Below are positions 52,901-61,310 of a stretch of 64,000 nucleotides of DNA, in pieces. The DNA is from Pseudomonas sp. SORT22. GTDB taxonomy: Bacteria > Pseudomonadota > Gammaproteobacteria > Pseudomonadales > Pseudomonadaceae. The position numbers and the translations under genes are program-made. The notes under the pieces are model-generated. The model had not been told where the DNA came from. It saw only the letters and a program-made list of their open reading frames with translations, and searched no databases. Position 1 is the stretch's first letter. Every line of letters begins with the position of its first letter. The stretch is taken from contig NZ_CP071007.1 in NCBI RefSeq assembly GCF_018417635.1, forward strand, positions 3,162,501 to 3,226,500, written 5' to 3'.

Positions 52901-55900
52901 GGCCCGGCCCTGGCCTGGTGGGTCAGCCGCGCCGACAGCGGCGCCAGCCAGGCCATCTCGCCCCAGGGCGTGCAGTTTCTGCGCTTGCTGGCCCGGCGCA
53001 ACTGGGCTTTTTTCAACCAGTACGTCAATGCCGAAGATCGCTGGCTGCCACCGGACAACATCCAGCAAGCGCCTTACGCCAACGTCGCCCACCGCACCTC
53101 GCCGACCAACATGGGCATGGCCCTGCTTGCCCACCTGGCCGCCCATGACTTCGGCTACCTGGGCAGCGCGCGCCTGCTGCAGCGCCTGGCAGCGATGCTA
53201 CAGAGCATGCACAGCCTGGAGCGTCACCAGCAGCACTTCTACAACTGGTACGACACCCGCAGCGGCTTGGCGCTGCACCCCCTGTATGTATCGACGGTGG
53301 ACAGCGGCAACCTCGCCGGCCTGCTGCTGACCTTGCGCCCCGGCTTGCTGGCCCTGGGCGATGCGCCGCTGCTCGATGGGCGCCTGCGCCAGGGGCTGCT
53401 GGACAGCCTCGATGTGCTGCTGCAAGCCTACAAGGCGGCGGGCATTGCCGATGAGCAATGGCAGGTGCTGCGCGCCGAGCTCGAGATCAACCAAGCACCG
53501 CAGCAACTGCCGGCGCTGCTGCAACAGCTGCTCGACTGCCCGCTGTCGCCAGCCGAGCCCAGCGGCGATTGCGCCTTCTGGCGCGCTGCGCTGCAGGAGC
53601 ACTGCCAGGACCTGCTCGATGAATTGCGCGCCTTCGAACTGCCTGCTGGCGACGACCCGGCAGCGCAGCTACCGCTAAGCTGGCGGCAACTGGCGCAGCT
53701 CGACGCCCAGCGCTGGCCGGCAGCCGAGCGCGCGCGGGTTAATGCCGTGCGCAACCTCGCTCGCGAGCGTATCGCCAGCGCCGCGCACCTGGCCGAACAG
53801 GCTGGCGCCCTGGCCAACATGGATTTCCGCTTTCTCTACGATCTGCAGCGCGACCTTTTCGTGATCGGCTACAACGTCGACGAACAACGCCTGGACAGCG
53901 CCTTCTACGACCTGCTGGCCTCGGAAATGCGCCTGACCAACTTCGTCGTCATTGCCCAGGGCCAGGTGCCTCAGGACAGCTGGTTCGCCCTTGGCCGCCT
54001 GCTCACCAGCAATGCCGGTGAGCCGGTATTGTTGTCGTGGTCGGGGTCGATGTTCGAGTACCTGATGCCGATGCTGGTGATGCCCTCCTACCCGGGCACG
54101 CTGCTGGAGCAGTCCTGCCGCGCGGCGGTCAACCGGCAGATCGCCTACGGCAACCAGCTGGGCATCCCCTGGGGGGTGTCGGAGTCGGCCTACAACAGCC
54201 TCGATACCCACTTCAACTACCAGTACCGTGCCTTCGGCGTGCCCGGCCTGGGTCTGAAGCGCGGCTTGGGCGAAGACCGGGTGGTAGCGCCCTATGCCAG
54301 TGCCCTGGCGCTGCTGGTGGCGCCCGCGGCGGCCTGCGCCAACCTCCAGCGCCTGGCCGCACAGGGGGTTGCCGGGCGCTTCGGGCTTTATGAGGCGGTG
54401 GACTACAGCGAAGCACGGCTGCCGCCCGGGCAGGAGGCGGTGGTGATCAAGTCGTTCATGGCCCACCACCAGGGCATGAGCCTGCTTGCCCTGACCTCAT
54501 TGCTGCTCGATCGCCCGATGCAGCGGCGTTTCGAGTCCGACCCGCAGTTCCAGGCCAGCGCTCTGCTGCTGCAGGAGCGCGTGCCGAAGACTGCCGCCGC
54601 CTACCTGCACGCCGCCCAGGCCCCGGTCAGCGAAGACGCCAGCGCAGGCGAGCAACAGTTGCGGGTGTTCACCGAGCCCAACCGGCGCTGCCCGGCCGTG
54701 CAACTGCTGTCCAACGGCCGTTACCACGTGATGGTCAACAACGCCGGCGCCGGTTACAGCCGTTGCAACGACCTGGCCGTGACCCGCTGGCACGAGGATA
54801 TCGCCAGCGATAGCCTGGGCATCTTCTGCTACCTGCGCGATGTTGCCAGCGGTGCGTTCTGGTCCACGGCGCACCAGCCGACCCTGTACCGGCCACAAAG
54901 CCAGGAGGCGATCTTCAGTGACGCGCGGGCCGAATTTCGCCTGCGCGAACGCGACATCGACTGCCACACTGAAATCATCGTCTCGCCCGAGGACGATGTC
55001 GAACTGCGCCGCCTGCACCTGACCAACCATGGCCGCCAGCGCCGCCAGCGCCGCCAACTGGAGCTGACCAGCTACGCCGAGGTGGTGCTGGCCCCGGCGA
55101 TCAGCGATGCCCTGCACCCGGCGTTCAGCAAGCTGTTCGTGCAGACCGAGCTGCTGCGCCCGCTGCAGGCCATTGTCTGTAGCCGCCGGCCACGTTCGCA
55201 GCAAGAACCGGTGCCATGGCTGTGCCACCTGCTGGCCGCCCATGGTGTGGACATCGAAGCGCTCTCGTACGAAACCGACCGTGCCCGCTTCATCGGCCGT
55301 GGCCGCACGCTCAAGGCCCCGGCGGCGTTGCTGCCTGAGGTTGAGCGGTTGTCCGACAGCGCCGGGGCGGTGCTCGATCCGATCGTCGCCATTCGCTGCC
55401 GGATCAGCCTTGATCCCGGGCAGAGTGCGACCATCGACCTGGTCACCGGCATCGCCCCAAGCCGCGAAAGCTGCCTGCAGCAGATCCACAAGTACCGCGA
55501 CCGGCACCTGGCAGACCGGGTCTTTGACCTGGCCTGGACCCACAGCCAGGTGCTGCTGCGCCAGCTCAACGCGTCCCTGGCCGATGCGCGGCTGTTCGAG
55601 CAGATGGCCGCCTCGGTGATCTATGCCAACCCGTCGCTGCGCAGCGAAAGCGCAGTGCTGACAAGCAATCGGCGTAACCAGTCCGGGCTCTGGGGCCAGG
55701 CGATTTCCGGCGACCTGCCGATCGTGCTGGTGCAAATCAGCGACCCGGCCAACATCGAACTGGTGCGCCAGATGGTCCAGGCCCATGCCTACTGGCGGCA
55801 GAAAGGCCTGAGCCTGGACCTGGTGATCTGGAACGAAGACCAGGCCGGCTACCGCCAGCAACTGCAGGAGCTGATCATGGGCCTGGTGACCTCGGGCAGC

Positions 55901-58546
55901 GAAGCGGCGCTGCTCGACCGCCCGGGCGGGATCTTCGTGCGCCCGGCCCAGCAGTTGTCCAGCGAAGACCGCACGCTGATGCTCAGCGTCGCCCGCCTGG
56001 TGCTCAGCGACAGCCGTGGCAGCCTCGCCGAACAGGTACAGCAACGGCGCAGTGAGCACGCCTTGGCGCGCTTCGAAGCCAACCCCGGCAGCCTGGTGCA
56101 GGCGCCGGTACGGCCGGGGCCTAGCGTGCAGCCAGGGCTGCTGATGGAAAACCCCTACGGCGGTTTCAGCGCCGATGGCAGCGAGTACATCATCAATCAC
56201 CGCCCGGGGCAGCCGACGCCGGCGCCCTGGGTCAACGTGCTGGCCAACCCGCAGTTCGGCTCGGTCATCAGCGAAAGCGGTGGCGCCTACACCTTTGGCG
56301 ACAATGCCCATGAGTTTCGCCTGACGCCCTGGCACAACGACCCGGTCAGCGACCCCAGCGGCGAAGCCCTGTACCTGCGCGACGAAGACAGCGGCCGCTA
56401 CTGGTCGCCAACCCCGCAGCCGTGCCCTGGCCAGGGCAGCTACCGCACCCGCCACGGATTTGGCTACAGCGTCTTCGAGCATGACGAGGACGGCCTGCAC
56501 AGCGAGCTGTGGGTGTTCGTCGCCCTCGATGCGCCGGTGAAGTTCTCGCGCCTGAAGCTGCGCAACACCTCGGGCCGGCCGCGCCGGTTGTCGGTAACCA
56601 GCTATGTGGAATGGGTGCTGGGCGACCTGCGCAGCAAGACGGCCATGCACGTGGTCAGTGAGGCCGACCCGTTCAGTGGCGCGCTGTTTGCGCGCAATGC
56701 CTACTCCATCGAGTTTTCCGCGCGGGTGGCGTTCCTCGACAGCGACCTGGCCGACCGCAGCCTCAGTTGCGACCGCCTGGAGTTCATTGGCCGCAACGGC
56801 AATCTTGGCGCGCCGGCAGCCATGGGCCGGGCGCGGCTCTCCGGGCGCAGCGGCGGTGGCCTGGACCCTTGCGCAGCGCTGCAGGTGGCGCTGGAACTGG
56901 CCGACGGTGAAAGCCAGGAAGTGGTGTTCCGCCTCGGCGCCGAGCACGACGCCACCGCCGCCACCCGCCGGGTGCAGCAGTACCGTGGGCTGCGCGCGGC
57001 AGCGATCGAGCTGGAACGGGTGCGCGCGCACTGGCGCGAAGTACTCGGCGCCATCCGCATCGAAACCCCGGAGCCGGCCCTGAATGTACTGGTCAATGGC
57101 TGGTTGATGTACCAGGTGATTGCCTGCCGCTTCTGGGCGCGCAGTGGTTTTTACCAGTCCGGTGGCGCCTTCGGGTTCCGCGACCAGTTGCAGGACAGCA
57201 TGGCGATGATCCACGCCGACCCGGCCGCGGCGCGCCAGCACTTGCTGCTGTGTGCCAGCCATCAGTACCGCGAAGGCGACGTCCAGCATTGGTGGCACCC
57301 GCCGCTGCAGCGCGGCGTGCGCACCCGTTGCGCCGACGACATGCTCTGGCTGCCCCTGGCCACCAGCCGCTATGTGCAGGTGACCGGCGACCTCGGCGTG
57401 CTCGATGAACAGGTCGGCTATATCGAAGGCCGCGCGCTGAACCCTGGCGAGGAGTCCTACTACGACCTGCCGAACCGTTCGGCACTCACCGAGAACCTCT
57501 ACCAGCATTGCCAGCGGGCGCTGCAATACGGCCTGCAGTGCGGCGTGCATGGCCTGCCGCTGATGGGCAGCGGCGACTGGAACGACGGCATGAACCGCGT
57601 CGGCGAACAGGGCCTGGGCGAAAGTGTGTGGCTGGGCTTTTTCGGCGTCGAGGTGCTGCAGCAGTTCGCCCGCACCGCCCAGCGCCAGGGTGACGGCCCG
57701 TTCGCCGAGGACTGCAACAGGCGCGCCGCCACCCTGCGTGGCAATCTCCAAGCCCATGGCTGGGACGGCGGTTGGTACCGCCGCGCCTATTTCGATGACG
57801 GCCAGGTGCTGGGTTCGGCGAGCAATGAAGAATGCCGTATCGACTCCATCGCCCAGAGCTGGGCAGTGCTCTCGGGCGCCGCCGCCCCTGAACGGGGCCG
57901 CCTGGCCATGGAGGCGCTGGACCGTTACCTGGTGCGCCGCGACATCGGTATCGTCAAGCTGCTTGATCCACCCTTTGACCAGGGCAGCCTGGACCCTGGC
58001 TACATCAAGGGCTACGTGCCCGGCGTGCGTGAGAACGGCGGCCAGTACAGCCATGCCGCCGTCTGGGCGAGCATGGCCTTTGCCCGCCTGGGCGACGGCG
58101 CCAGGGCCTGGGAACTGCTGCGCCTGATCAACCCGTTGCGCCAGGGCAGCGCCGAGCGTATCGACACCTACAAGGTCGAGCCGTACGTGATGGCCGCCGA
58201 TGTCTATGGCGCGCCGCCCCATGCCGGGCGCGGCGGCTGGAGCTGGTACACCGGCGCCGCCGGCTGGATGTACCGGCTGATCGTCGAGTCACTGCTGGGC
58301 TTGCAGCGCAGCGGCGAGACCTTGAGCCTGCAACCGCTGCTGCCGGCCGAATGGCCGGGCTACGTGCTGCACTATCGCTATGGCGCCAGCCGCTACCGCA
58401 TCGAGGTGCACCATGCGGGCGCGGGCGCGTTGAGCCTGAGCCTGGATGGCCAGCCCCTGGCCGACGGCGTGGTCAGGCTCGTGGATGACGGTCAAACCCA
58501 CCAGATCAGCGCGCATTGCCTGCCGGCCACTGCCAGCCTCCCCTAG
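49946..58546 (+). CDS. ndvB: Cyclic beta-1,2-glucan synthase (NdvB/Cgs-type)
   Basis: This 2866-residue inner-membrane enzyme matches the length of Brucella Cgs. It makes and closes cyclic beta-1,2-glucan for the periplasm. Membrane helices lie near residues 410-470, 830-870 and 955-990. The GT84 transferase lies between them, with TLDTDTQLPRDAARQ near 636 and the processivity motif RHRWIRGDWQ near 782. A glycoamylase-like domain begins near 1289 (MDFRFLYDLQRDLFVIGYN). Two GH94-type sugar-binding domains lie near 1573 and 2068, and the phosphorylase-type catalytic domain near 2395-2770, with GSGDWNDGMNRVGEQG near 2543. No ndvA exporter gene is adjacent. Confidence 0.95.
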   Translation: MDKPWPRALMLLKRLSWRSAPRTFGYEALLRAELLSAEQMSSHGTLLARQHRLDPTPRADGLLARLADNERVLASSCARFIDAQPSSRRVTPAAEWLLDNYYLVEAHIRLAKTHLPKGYSRQLPRLGNGPSTGLPRVYDIALETISHGDGRVDDESLSRFVEAYQSVTALTLGELWAIPIMLRLALIENLRRIAARVMASWADRNLANDWADRLSETAERDAKSVVLVVADMARSEPPMTAAFVAELTRRLQGQSATLIQPLTWIEQLLAESGLTIERLVHLDAQQQAADQVSISNSIASLRLLSTSDWRAFVERLSHVERQLRNDPAGAYAHMDFASRDHYRHVIERLARHCRHSEEQVAQQAIALAQQRGQPPPAADVAGHVGFYLIGPGLEQLERHLGAGVPLAQRWQRLLHRAPLAFFLTPVALLSLGFAWPFLLDGHRAGWPGWGLALLAVALLLMTSRLAIGLINWLVTLTVAPCQLPRLDYREGLPAEARTLVVVPTLMASSADVEELVEGLEVRFLANRDEQLYFALLTDFMDSPVEVQEQDAGLLTEASERISALNRKYPALLGERFLLLHRPRRWNPAERAWMGYERKRGKLAELNALLRGHGVERFALIVGDIAALPGVRYVITLDTDTQLPRDAARQFIGAMQHPLNQPHFDVQGRIHRGYAILQPRVGISLPSAARSRYARLFGSDAGVDPYTRAVSDVYQDLFLHGSFIGKGIYAVDAFEQALDGRFAENRILSHDLIEGCYAHSGLLSDVQLFEEYPARYSADVKRRHRWIRGDWQLLPWLLPWAPCCSGLQSNHLSALARWKLFDNLRRSLEPAAFLGVLLCAWLIAPQPGLWTLAVVALLLTQPLLDSLLALLGKTTDVPLAEHLLAVLHGAAQHGIRATFNLAWLPFEAHYSLDAIARTLWRMLVSKRRLLQWSPSREVERTSVNSLAGLYRTLWVAPVLALALIAVLAPTPGLLALAAPFLLLWLAGPALAWWVSRADSGASQAISPQGVQFLRLLARRNWAFFNQYVNAEDRWLPPDNIQQAPYANVAHRTSPTNMGMALLAHLAAHDFGYLGSARLLQRLAAMLQSMHSLERHQQHFYNWYDTRSGLALHPLYVSTVDSGNLAGLLLTLRPGLLALGDAPLLDGRLRQGLLDSLDVLLQAYKAAGIADEQWQVLRAELEINQAPQQLPALLQQLLDCPLSPAEPSGDCAFWRAALQEHCQDLLDELRAFELPAGDDPAAQLPLSWRQLAQLDAQRWPAAERARVNAVRNLARERIASAAHLAEQAGALANMDFRFLYDLQRDLFVIGYNVDEQRLDSAFYDLLASEMRLTNFVVIAQGQVPQDSWFALGRLLTSNAGEPVLLSWSGSMFEYLMPMLVMPSYPGTLLEQSCRAAVNRQIAYGNQLGIPWGVSESAYNSLDTHFNYQYRAFGVPGLGLKRGLGEDRVVAPYASALALLVAPAAACANLQRLAAQGVAGRFGLYEAVDYSEARLPPGQEAVVIKSFMAHHQGMSLLALTSLLLDRPMQRRFESDPQFQASALLLQERVPKTAAAYLHAAQAPVSEDASAGEQQLRVFTEPNRRCPAVQLLSNGRYHVMVNNAGAGYSRCNDLAVTRWHEDIASDSLGIFCYLRDVASGAFWSTAHQPTLYRPQSQEAIFSDARAEFRLRERDIDCHTEIIVSPEDDVELRRLHLTNHGRQRRQRRQLELTSYAEVVLAPAISDALHPAFSKLFVQTELLRPLQAIVCSRRPRSQQEPVPWLCHLLAAHGVDIEALSYETDRARFIGRGRTLKAPAALLPEVERLSDSAGAVLDPIVAIRCRISLDPGQSATIDLVTGIAPSRESCLQQIHKYRDRHLADRVFDLAWTHSQVLLRQLNASLADARLFEQMAASVIYANPSLRSESAVLTSNRRNQSGLWGQAISGDLPIVLVQISDPANIELVRQMVQAHAYWRQKGLSLDLVIWNEDQAGYRQQLQELIMGLVTSGSEAALLDRPGGIFVRPAQQLSSEDRTLMLSVARLVLSDSRGSLAEQVQQRRSEHALARFEANPGSLVQAPVRPGPSVQPGLLMENPYGGFSADGSEYIINHRPGQPTPAPWVNVLANPQFGSVISESGGAYTFGDNAHEFRLTPWHNDPVSDPSGEALYLRDEDSGRYWSPTPQPCPGQGSYRTRHGFGYSVFEHDEDGLHSELWVFVALDAPVKFSRLKLRNTSGRPRRLSVTSYVEWVLGDLRSKTAMHVVSEADPFSGALFARNAYSIEFSARVAFLDSDLADRSLSCDRLEFIGRNGNLGAPAAMGRARLSGRSGGGLDPCAALQVALELADGESQEVVFRLGAEHDATAATRRVQQYRGLRAAAIELERVRAHWREVLGAIRIETPEPALNVLVNGWLMYQVIACRFWARSGFYQSGGAFGFRDQLQDSMAMIHADPAAARQHLLLCASHQYREGDVQHWWHPPLQRGVRTRCADDMLWLPLATSRYVQVTGDLGVLDEQVGYIEGRALNPGEESYYDLPNRSALTENLYQHCQRALQYGLQCGVHGLPLMGSGDWNDGMNRVGEQGLGESVWLGFFGVEVLQQFARTAQRQGDGPFAEDCNRRAATLRGNLQAHGWDGGWYRRAYFDDGQVLGSASNEECRIDSIAQSWAVLSGAAAPERGRLAMEALDRYLVRRDIGIVKLLDPPFDQGSLDPGYIKGYVPGVRENGGQYSHAAVWASMAFARLGDGARAWELLRLINPLRQGSAERIDTYKVEPYVMAADVYGAPPHAGRGGWSWYTGAAGWMYRLIVESLLGLQRSGETLSLQPLLPAEWPGYVLHYRYGASRYRIEVHHAGAGALSLSLDGQPLADGVVRLVDDGQTHQISAHCLPATASLP

Positions 58547-58606
58547 CCTGCGCGGATAGGAGTACCCTGAGGCCAGACAGCTCTCGTCTGCCATCGGTGG
58601 CTCCGT

Positions 58607-59347
58607 ATGCCCGCATCACCCAAGCCACAGGTCAGGCCACAGGACAATCACCTGCTGGCGGCCCTGCCGACAACCGCGCTGGAGCGCCTGCTGGTGCACC
58701 TGGAACTGATCGCCCTGCCGCTGGGCAAGGTGCTTTATGAGTCTGGCGATGCCTTGCGTCACGTCTACTTCCCGACCAACGCCATCGTCTCGCTGCTGTA
58801 CGTGATGGAAAACGGCGCCTCGGCGGAGATCTCCGTGGTCGGTAACGAAGGCCTGATCGGCGTTGCCGTATTCATGGGCGGCGAAAGCACCCCGAGCCGC
58901 GCCATCGTGCAGAGCGCCGGCCACGCCTACCGCCTGCCCGGCCAGCGCCTGAAAGACGAATTCAACCGCCACGGCGAGCTGCTGGTGCTGATGCTGCGCT
59001 ACACCCAGGCGCTGATCACGCAGATGGCGCAGACCGCGGTGTGCAATCGTCATCACTCGATTGACCAGCAACTGTGCCGCTGGCTGCTGTTGTCGCTGGA
59101 TCGGCTCAAAGGCAACCAGCTGACCATGACCCAGGAGCTGATCGCCAACATGCTCGGGGTGCGCCGCGAAGGCGTCACCGATGCCGCCGGCAAGCTGCAG
59201 CGCCTGGGCGTGATCGAGTACAGCCGCGGGCATATCAAGGTCCTTGATCGGGCGCGCCTGGAGCAGTTGAGTTGCGAGTGCTACGCGGTGGTCAGAAAGG
59301 AAACCGAGCGCCTGCTGCCGTATCTACCGACCCGGCCGCAGGCGTGA
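58607..59347 (+). CDS. Crp/Fnr-family transcriptional regulator
   Basis: The 246-residue protein has a cyclic-nucleotide-like sensor barrel (KVLYESGDALRHVYFPTNAI, SVVGNEGLIGVAVFMGGEST) and a winged helix-turn-helix (MTQELIANMLGVRREGVTDA, LQRLGVIEYSRGHIKVLD). No Fnr-type N-terminal Cys cluster is present, so it is not an oxygen sensor of that kind. The sensor lacks an obvious cAMP phosphate-binding Arg motif. It follows the glucan synthase by 60 bases on the same strand and might regulate it; the signal is unknown. Confidence 0.9.
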   Translation: MPASPKPQVRPQDNHLLAALPTTALERLLVHLELIALPLGKVLYESGDALRHVYFPTNAIVSLLYVMENGASAEISVVGNEGLIGVAVFMGGESTPSRAIVQSAGHAYRLPGQRLKDEFNRHGELLVLMLRYTQALITQMAQTAVCNRHHSIDQQLCRWLLLSLDRLKGNQLTMTQELIANMLGVRREGVTDAAGKLQRLGVIEYSRGHIKVLDRARLEQLSCECYAVVRKETERLLPYLPTRPQA

Positions 59348-59356
59348 ACCCGGCGC

Positions 59357-59374
59357 GGAGTACATTTGTACTCC
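59357..59374. terminator. Hairpin between convergent genes
   Basis: GGAGTACA-TT-TGTACTCC is a perfect inverted repeat filling the 28 bases between the stops of the Crp/Fnr and HlyD-type genes. A second palindrome, CCACTAGTGG, overlaps the HlyD-type stop. The position fits a shared bidirectional terminator, although no T-run follows. Confidence 0.45.
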
Positions 59375-59375
59375 A

Positions 59376-60335
59376 CTAGTGGAACGGGAAGATATAGTTC
59401 ATCCACGCCGCCATGCGCAGGAGGATCTTGCGCATGGTGGCGATGTGCGGAAAGTGCTTGCTGTACAGCGCCGCCTGGCCATAGGCACCACCGGGCATCT
59501 GCGCGCTGTACTGGGCGTACGCCGGGTCGTCGATTTCAATGATGACCGGCACCCGCCCGGGTGGCGGTGAACCGGTGTAGCCGATCAGGGTGCCGGACGG
59601 CTGCACCTGGCCCTCGGCGATCACCGCGATGACGTTCTTGACCTTGCCATGAAAGACCTTGCCCGGAATGCCGTCGAAGGCCACTTCCGCCTCATCCCCG
59701 GGCACCAGGCGCAGCAGGCTGTTCTGGCGCATCCAGGCAGCAAAGTACTGGCCTTCCTGGGGAATGAACACCATCGATGGGCGCAGCGGCAAGGCACTCG
59801 CGCGCATCCCGGTGCGCAGCGACACATGGGTGACGTAACCCTTGCTCGGCGCCCGCACCACGGTGCTATCGAGTTCGAACTGGGCGTTGTCCAGTTGCGC
59901 CTGCAGGTCATCGACCTGGGCGATGGCCGCTTCCTGCTCGCGGCGGGTACCGAAGTTGCGCTTGATCAGTTCGTTGATGCGGTACAGATCGCCCCGGGCC
60001 GCAACGATCTGCGCCTTGAGCGAGCGCACCCGGTACTCGAACGGCGCCGGATCGATACGAAACAGCACATCGCCCTTCTCCAGCGGCTGGTTGCCTTTGA
60101 CCGGCACCTCGATCACCTGGCCGGTAACCGCCGGGATCACCGGCACCGAGACGAAGTAGGAACGCGCCACTTCCGAATACGGGTGGTTGTAGTTCATGGT
60201 GAAGATCAGCGCGCCGATCATCACGATCCCCCCCAGCACCGCCGTGGGCACTGTCCACTTGTTCAGGGGGATGCGAAACAGCTTGAAGATCGCCACGCAA
60301 ATGGCCGCGTAGGTGAGGATCAGCAGCAAGTCCAT
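59376..60335 (-). CDS. HlyD-family membrane protein, YibH/AaeA-like
   Basis: The 319-residue protein has two N-terminal membrane helices (LLLILTYAAICVAIFKLF and VPTAVLGGIVMIGALIFT). Split lipoyl halves (VTGQVIEVPVKGNQPLEKGD and STVVRAPSKGYVTHVSLRTG) lie around a short coiled-coil, with a beta-barrel after. This is the layout of YibH and AaeA, which work with partner proteins that lack the usual RND or MFS pump. It follows the DUF3302 gene by two bases, a pair also seen together in enteric bacteria (yibI-yibH). Confidence 0.9.
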   Translation of the reverse strand: MDLLLILTYAAICVAIFKLFRIPLNKWTVPTAVLGGIVMIGALIFTMNYNHPYSEVARSYFVSVPVIPAVTGQVIEVPVKGNQPLEKGDVLFRIDPAPFEYRVRSLKAQIVAARGDLYRINELIKRNFGTRREQEAAIAQVDDLQAQLDNAQFELDSTVVRAPSKGYVTHVSLRTGMRASALPLRPSMVFIPQEGQYFAAWMRQNSLLRLVPGDEAEVAFDGIPGKVFHGKVKNVIAVIAEGQVQPSGTLIGYTGSPPPGRVPVIIEIDDPAYAQYSAQMPGGAYGQAALYSKHFPHIATMRKILLRMAAWMNYIFPFH

Positions 60336-60337
60336 GC

Positions 60338-60706
60338 TCAGAGCCCTCCGTTGCCATCGTCGTGGCCGGGCGCAGGCTCGGCGGGAGCCACGCCTTCGAG
60401 GCGGGCGATGCGTTGCTGCAGTTCGGCGACCTGTTGTTCAAGGCGCACCACGTGGTTTTGCGGCGACTTGCCATCGCGAAAGCCCCAACCGCGATCTTCG
60501 CGGTAGAGCATTGCCCAGATCCACAGGAACGGCCACAGCGCATGCAGGGTGAACAAGCTGACCCAGCCGGTGGCGTGGATCGCATCCTGGTGCGGGTGGT
60601 TGCGGTGTACGGCGATTTCATAGGGAATGTCGTGCAGGACGATGATCCCGTAGAACAGCACCAGGCCGACAAAAATCAAAATACCCAACGCGAAGTAATC
60701 AAGCAT
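60338..60706 (-). CDS. DUF3302 small membrane protein (YibI/YiaW-like)
   Basis: The 122-residue protein has two hydrophobic helices (YFALGILIFVGLVLFYGIIV and WVSLFTLHALWPFLWIWAML) around a conserved loop HDIPYEIAVHRNHPHQDAIH. A C-terminal coiled-coil VVRLEQQVAELQQRIARLEG follows. This pattern is the DUF3302 family. It is the first gene of a two-gene operon with the HlyD-type protein and probably forms a complex with it. The substrate is unknown. Confidence 0.9.
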   Translation of the reverse strand: MLDYFALGILIFVGLVLFYGIIVLHDIPYEIAVHRNHPHQDAIHATGWVSLFTLHALWPFLWIWAMLYREDRGWGFRDGKSPQNHVVRLEQQVAELQQRIARLEGVAPAEPAPGHDDGNGGL

Positions 60707-60856
60707 GTTCGCTTTCCACCGCAGCCAGGGGGTCCGTGCCAGCAGTGTAGTTCACCTGTAGTGTTTTCAAGGCCGTGTTGACCGTTGGTCGCGCCAGCCG
60801 GCGTGGGCAGAGCACGCTGATCTAGGCTCAGTTCACGCTCGACAGGAGGCCGCTCC

Positions 60857-61027
60857 ATGTCATTGGCTGTAGAACAGAAAATCGCCCGCAGAAGAGAAAC
60901 GCTGCTGTTCCTGTTTCTGATCGTCTGCCTGTTCCCCTTGATGTCGGTCGCCATCGTTGGCGGCTACGGTTTTCTCGTCTGGTTTTTCCAGTTGCTGTAT
61001 GGCCCACCCGGCCCTCCCAACGGCTAG
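60857..61027 (+). CDS. napE: NapE, small membrane protein of the nitrate reductase operon
   Basis: The 56-residue protein has one membrane helix: TLLFLFLIVCLFPLMSVAIV is followed by GGYGFLVWFFQLLYGPPGPP, the usual NapE signature. AGGAGG lies nine bases before the ATG. It opens the nap operon, 22 bases before napD. NapE is common in nap operons of Pseudomonas and Paracoccus; its role is unclear. Confidence 0.93.
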   Translation: MSLAVEQKIARRRETLLFLFLIVCLFPLMSVAIVGGYGFLVWFFQLLYGPPGPPNG

Positions 61028-61049
61028 CCGAGACTGCCGGAGCCCGCCC

Positions 61050-61310
61050 ATGGACGACGTTCTGCACATTGCCAGCCTGGTGGTACATGCCCGCCCCGAA
61101 CTGTTCGAGGCGGTGAAGGCCAACCTGCTGCTGCTCGACAACCTCGAACTGCATCAGCACAGCCCCGCCGGCAAGCTGGTGGTGGTGCTCGAAGCCCACC
61201 ATGAACAGCAGATCCTGCAGCGCATCGAGCAGATCAACAACCTGCCCGGGGTGCTCAATGCCGCGCTGATTTACCACGAACTCCTCGCCCCAGAAGGAGA
61301 CTCACCATGA
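61050..61310 (+). CDS. napD: NapD, chaperone for NapA maturation
   Basis: The 86-residue cytoplasmic protein has the ferredoxin-like NapD fold: [40 protein letters not shown] and [18 protein letters not shown]. NapD binds the twin-arginine signal of NapA and holds it back until the cofactors are inserted. The ATG at 61050 gives the family length; a longer frame upstream is rejected. It overlaps the napA start by four bases. The NapF gene usually found near it is missing. Confidence 0.93.
   Translation: MDDVLHIASLVVHARPELFEAVKANLLLLDNLELHQHSPAGKLVVVLEAHHEQQILQRIEQINNLPGVLNAALIYHELLAPEGDSP

Noticed and set aside
54497..58222. Very long minus-strand open frame opposite the glucan synthase (over 1200 codons)
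   Set aside because: High GC keeps antisense frames open. The plus strand encodes the full set of NdvB motifs across the same bases, and the minus frame has no recognisable domain.
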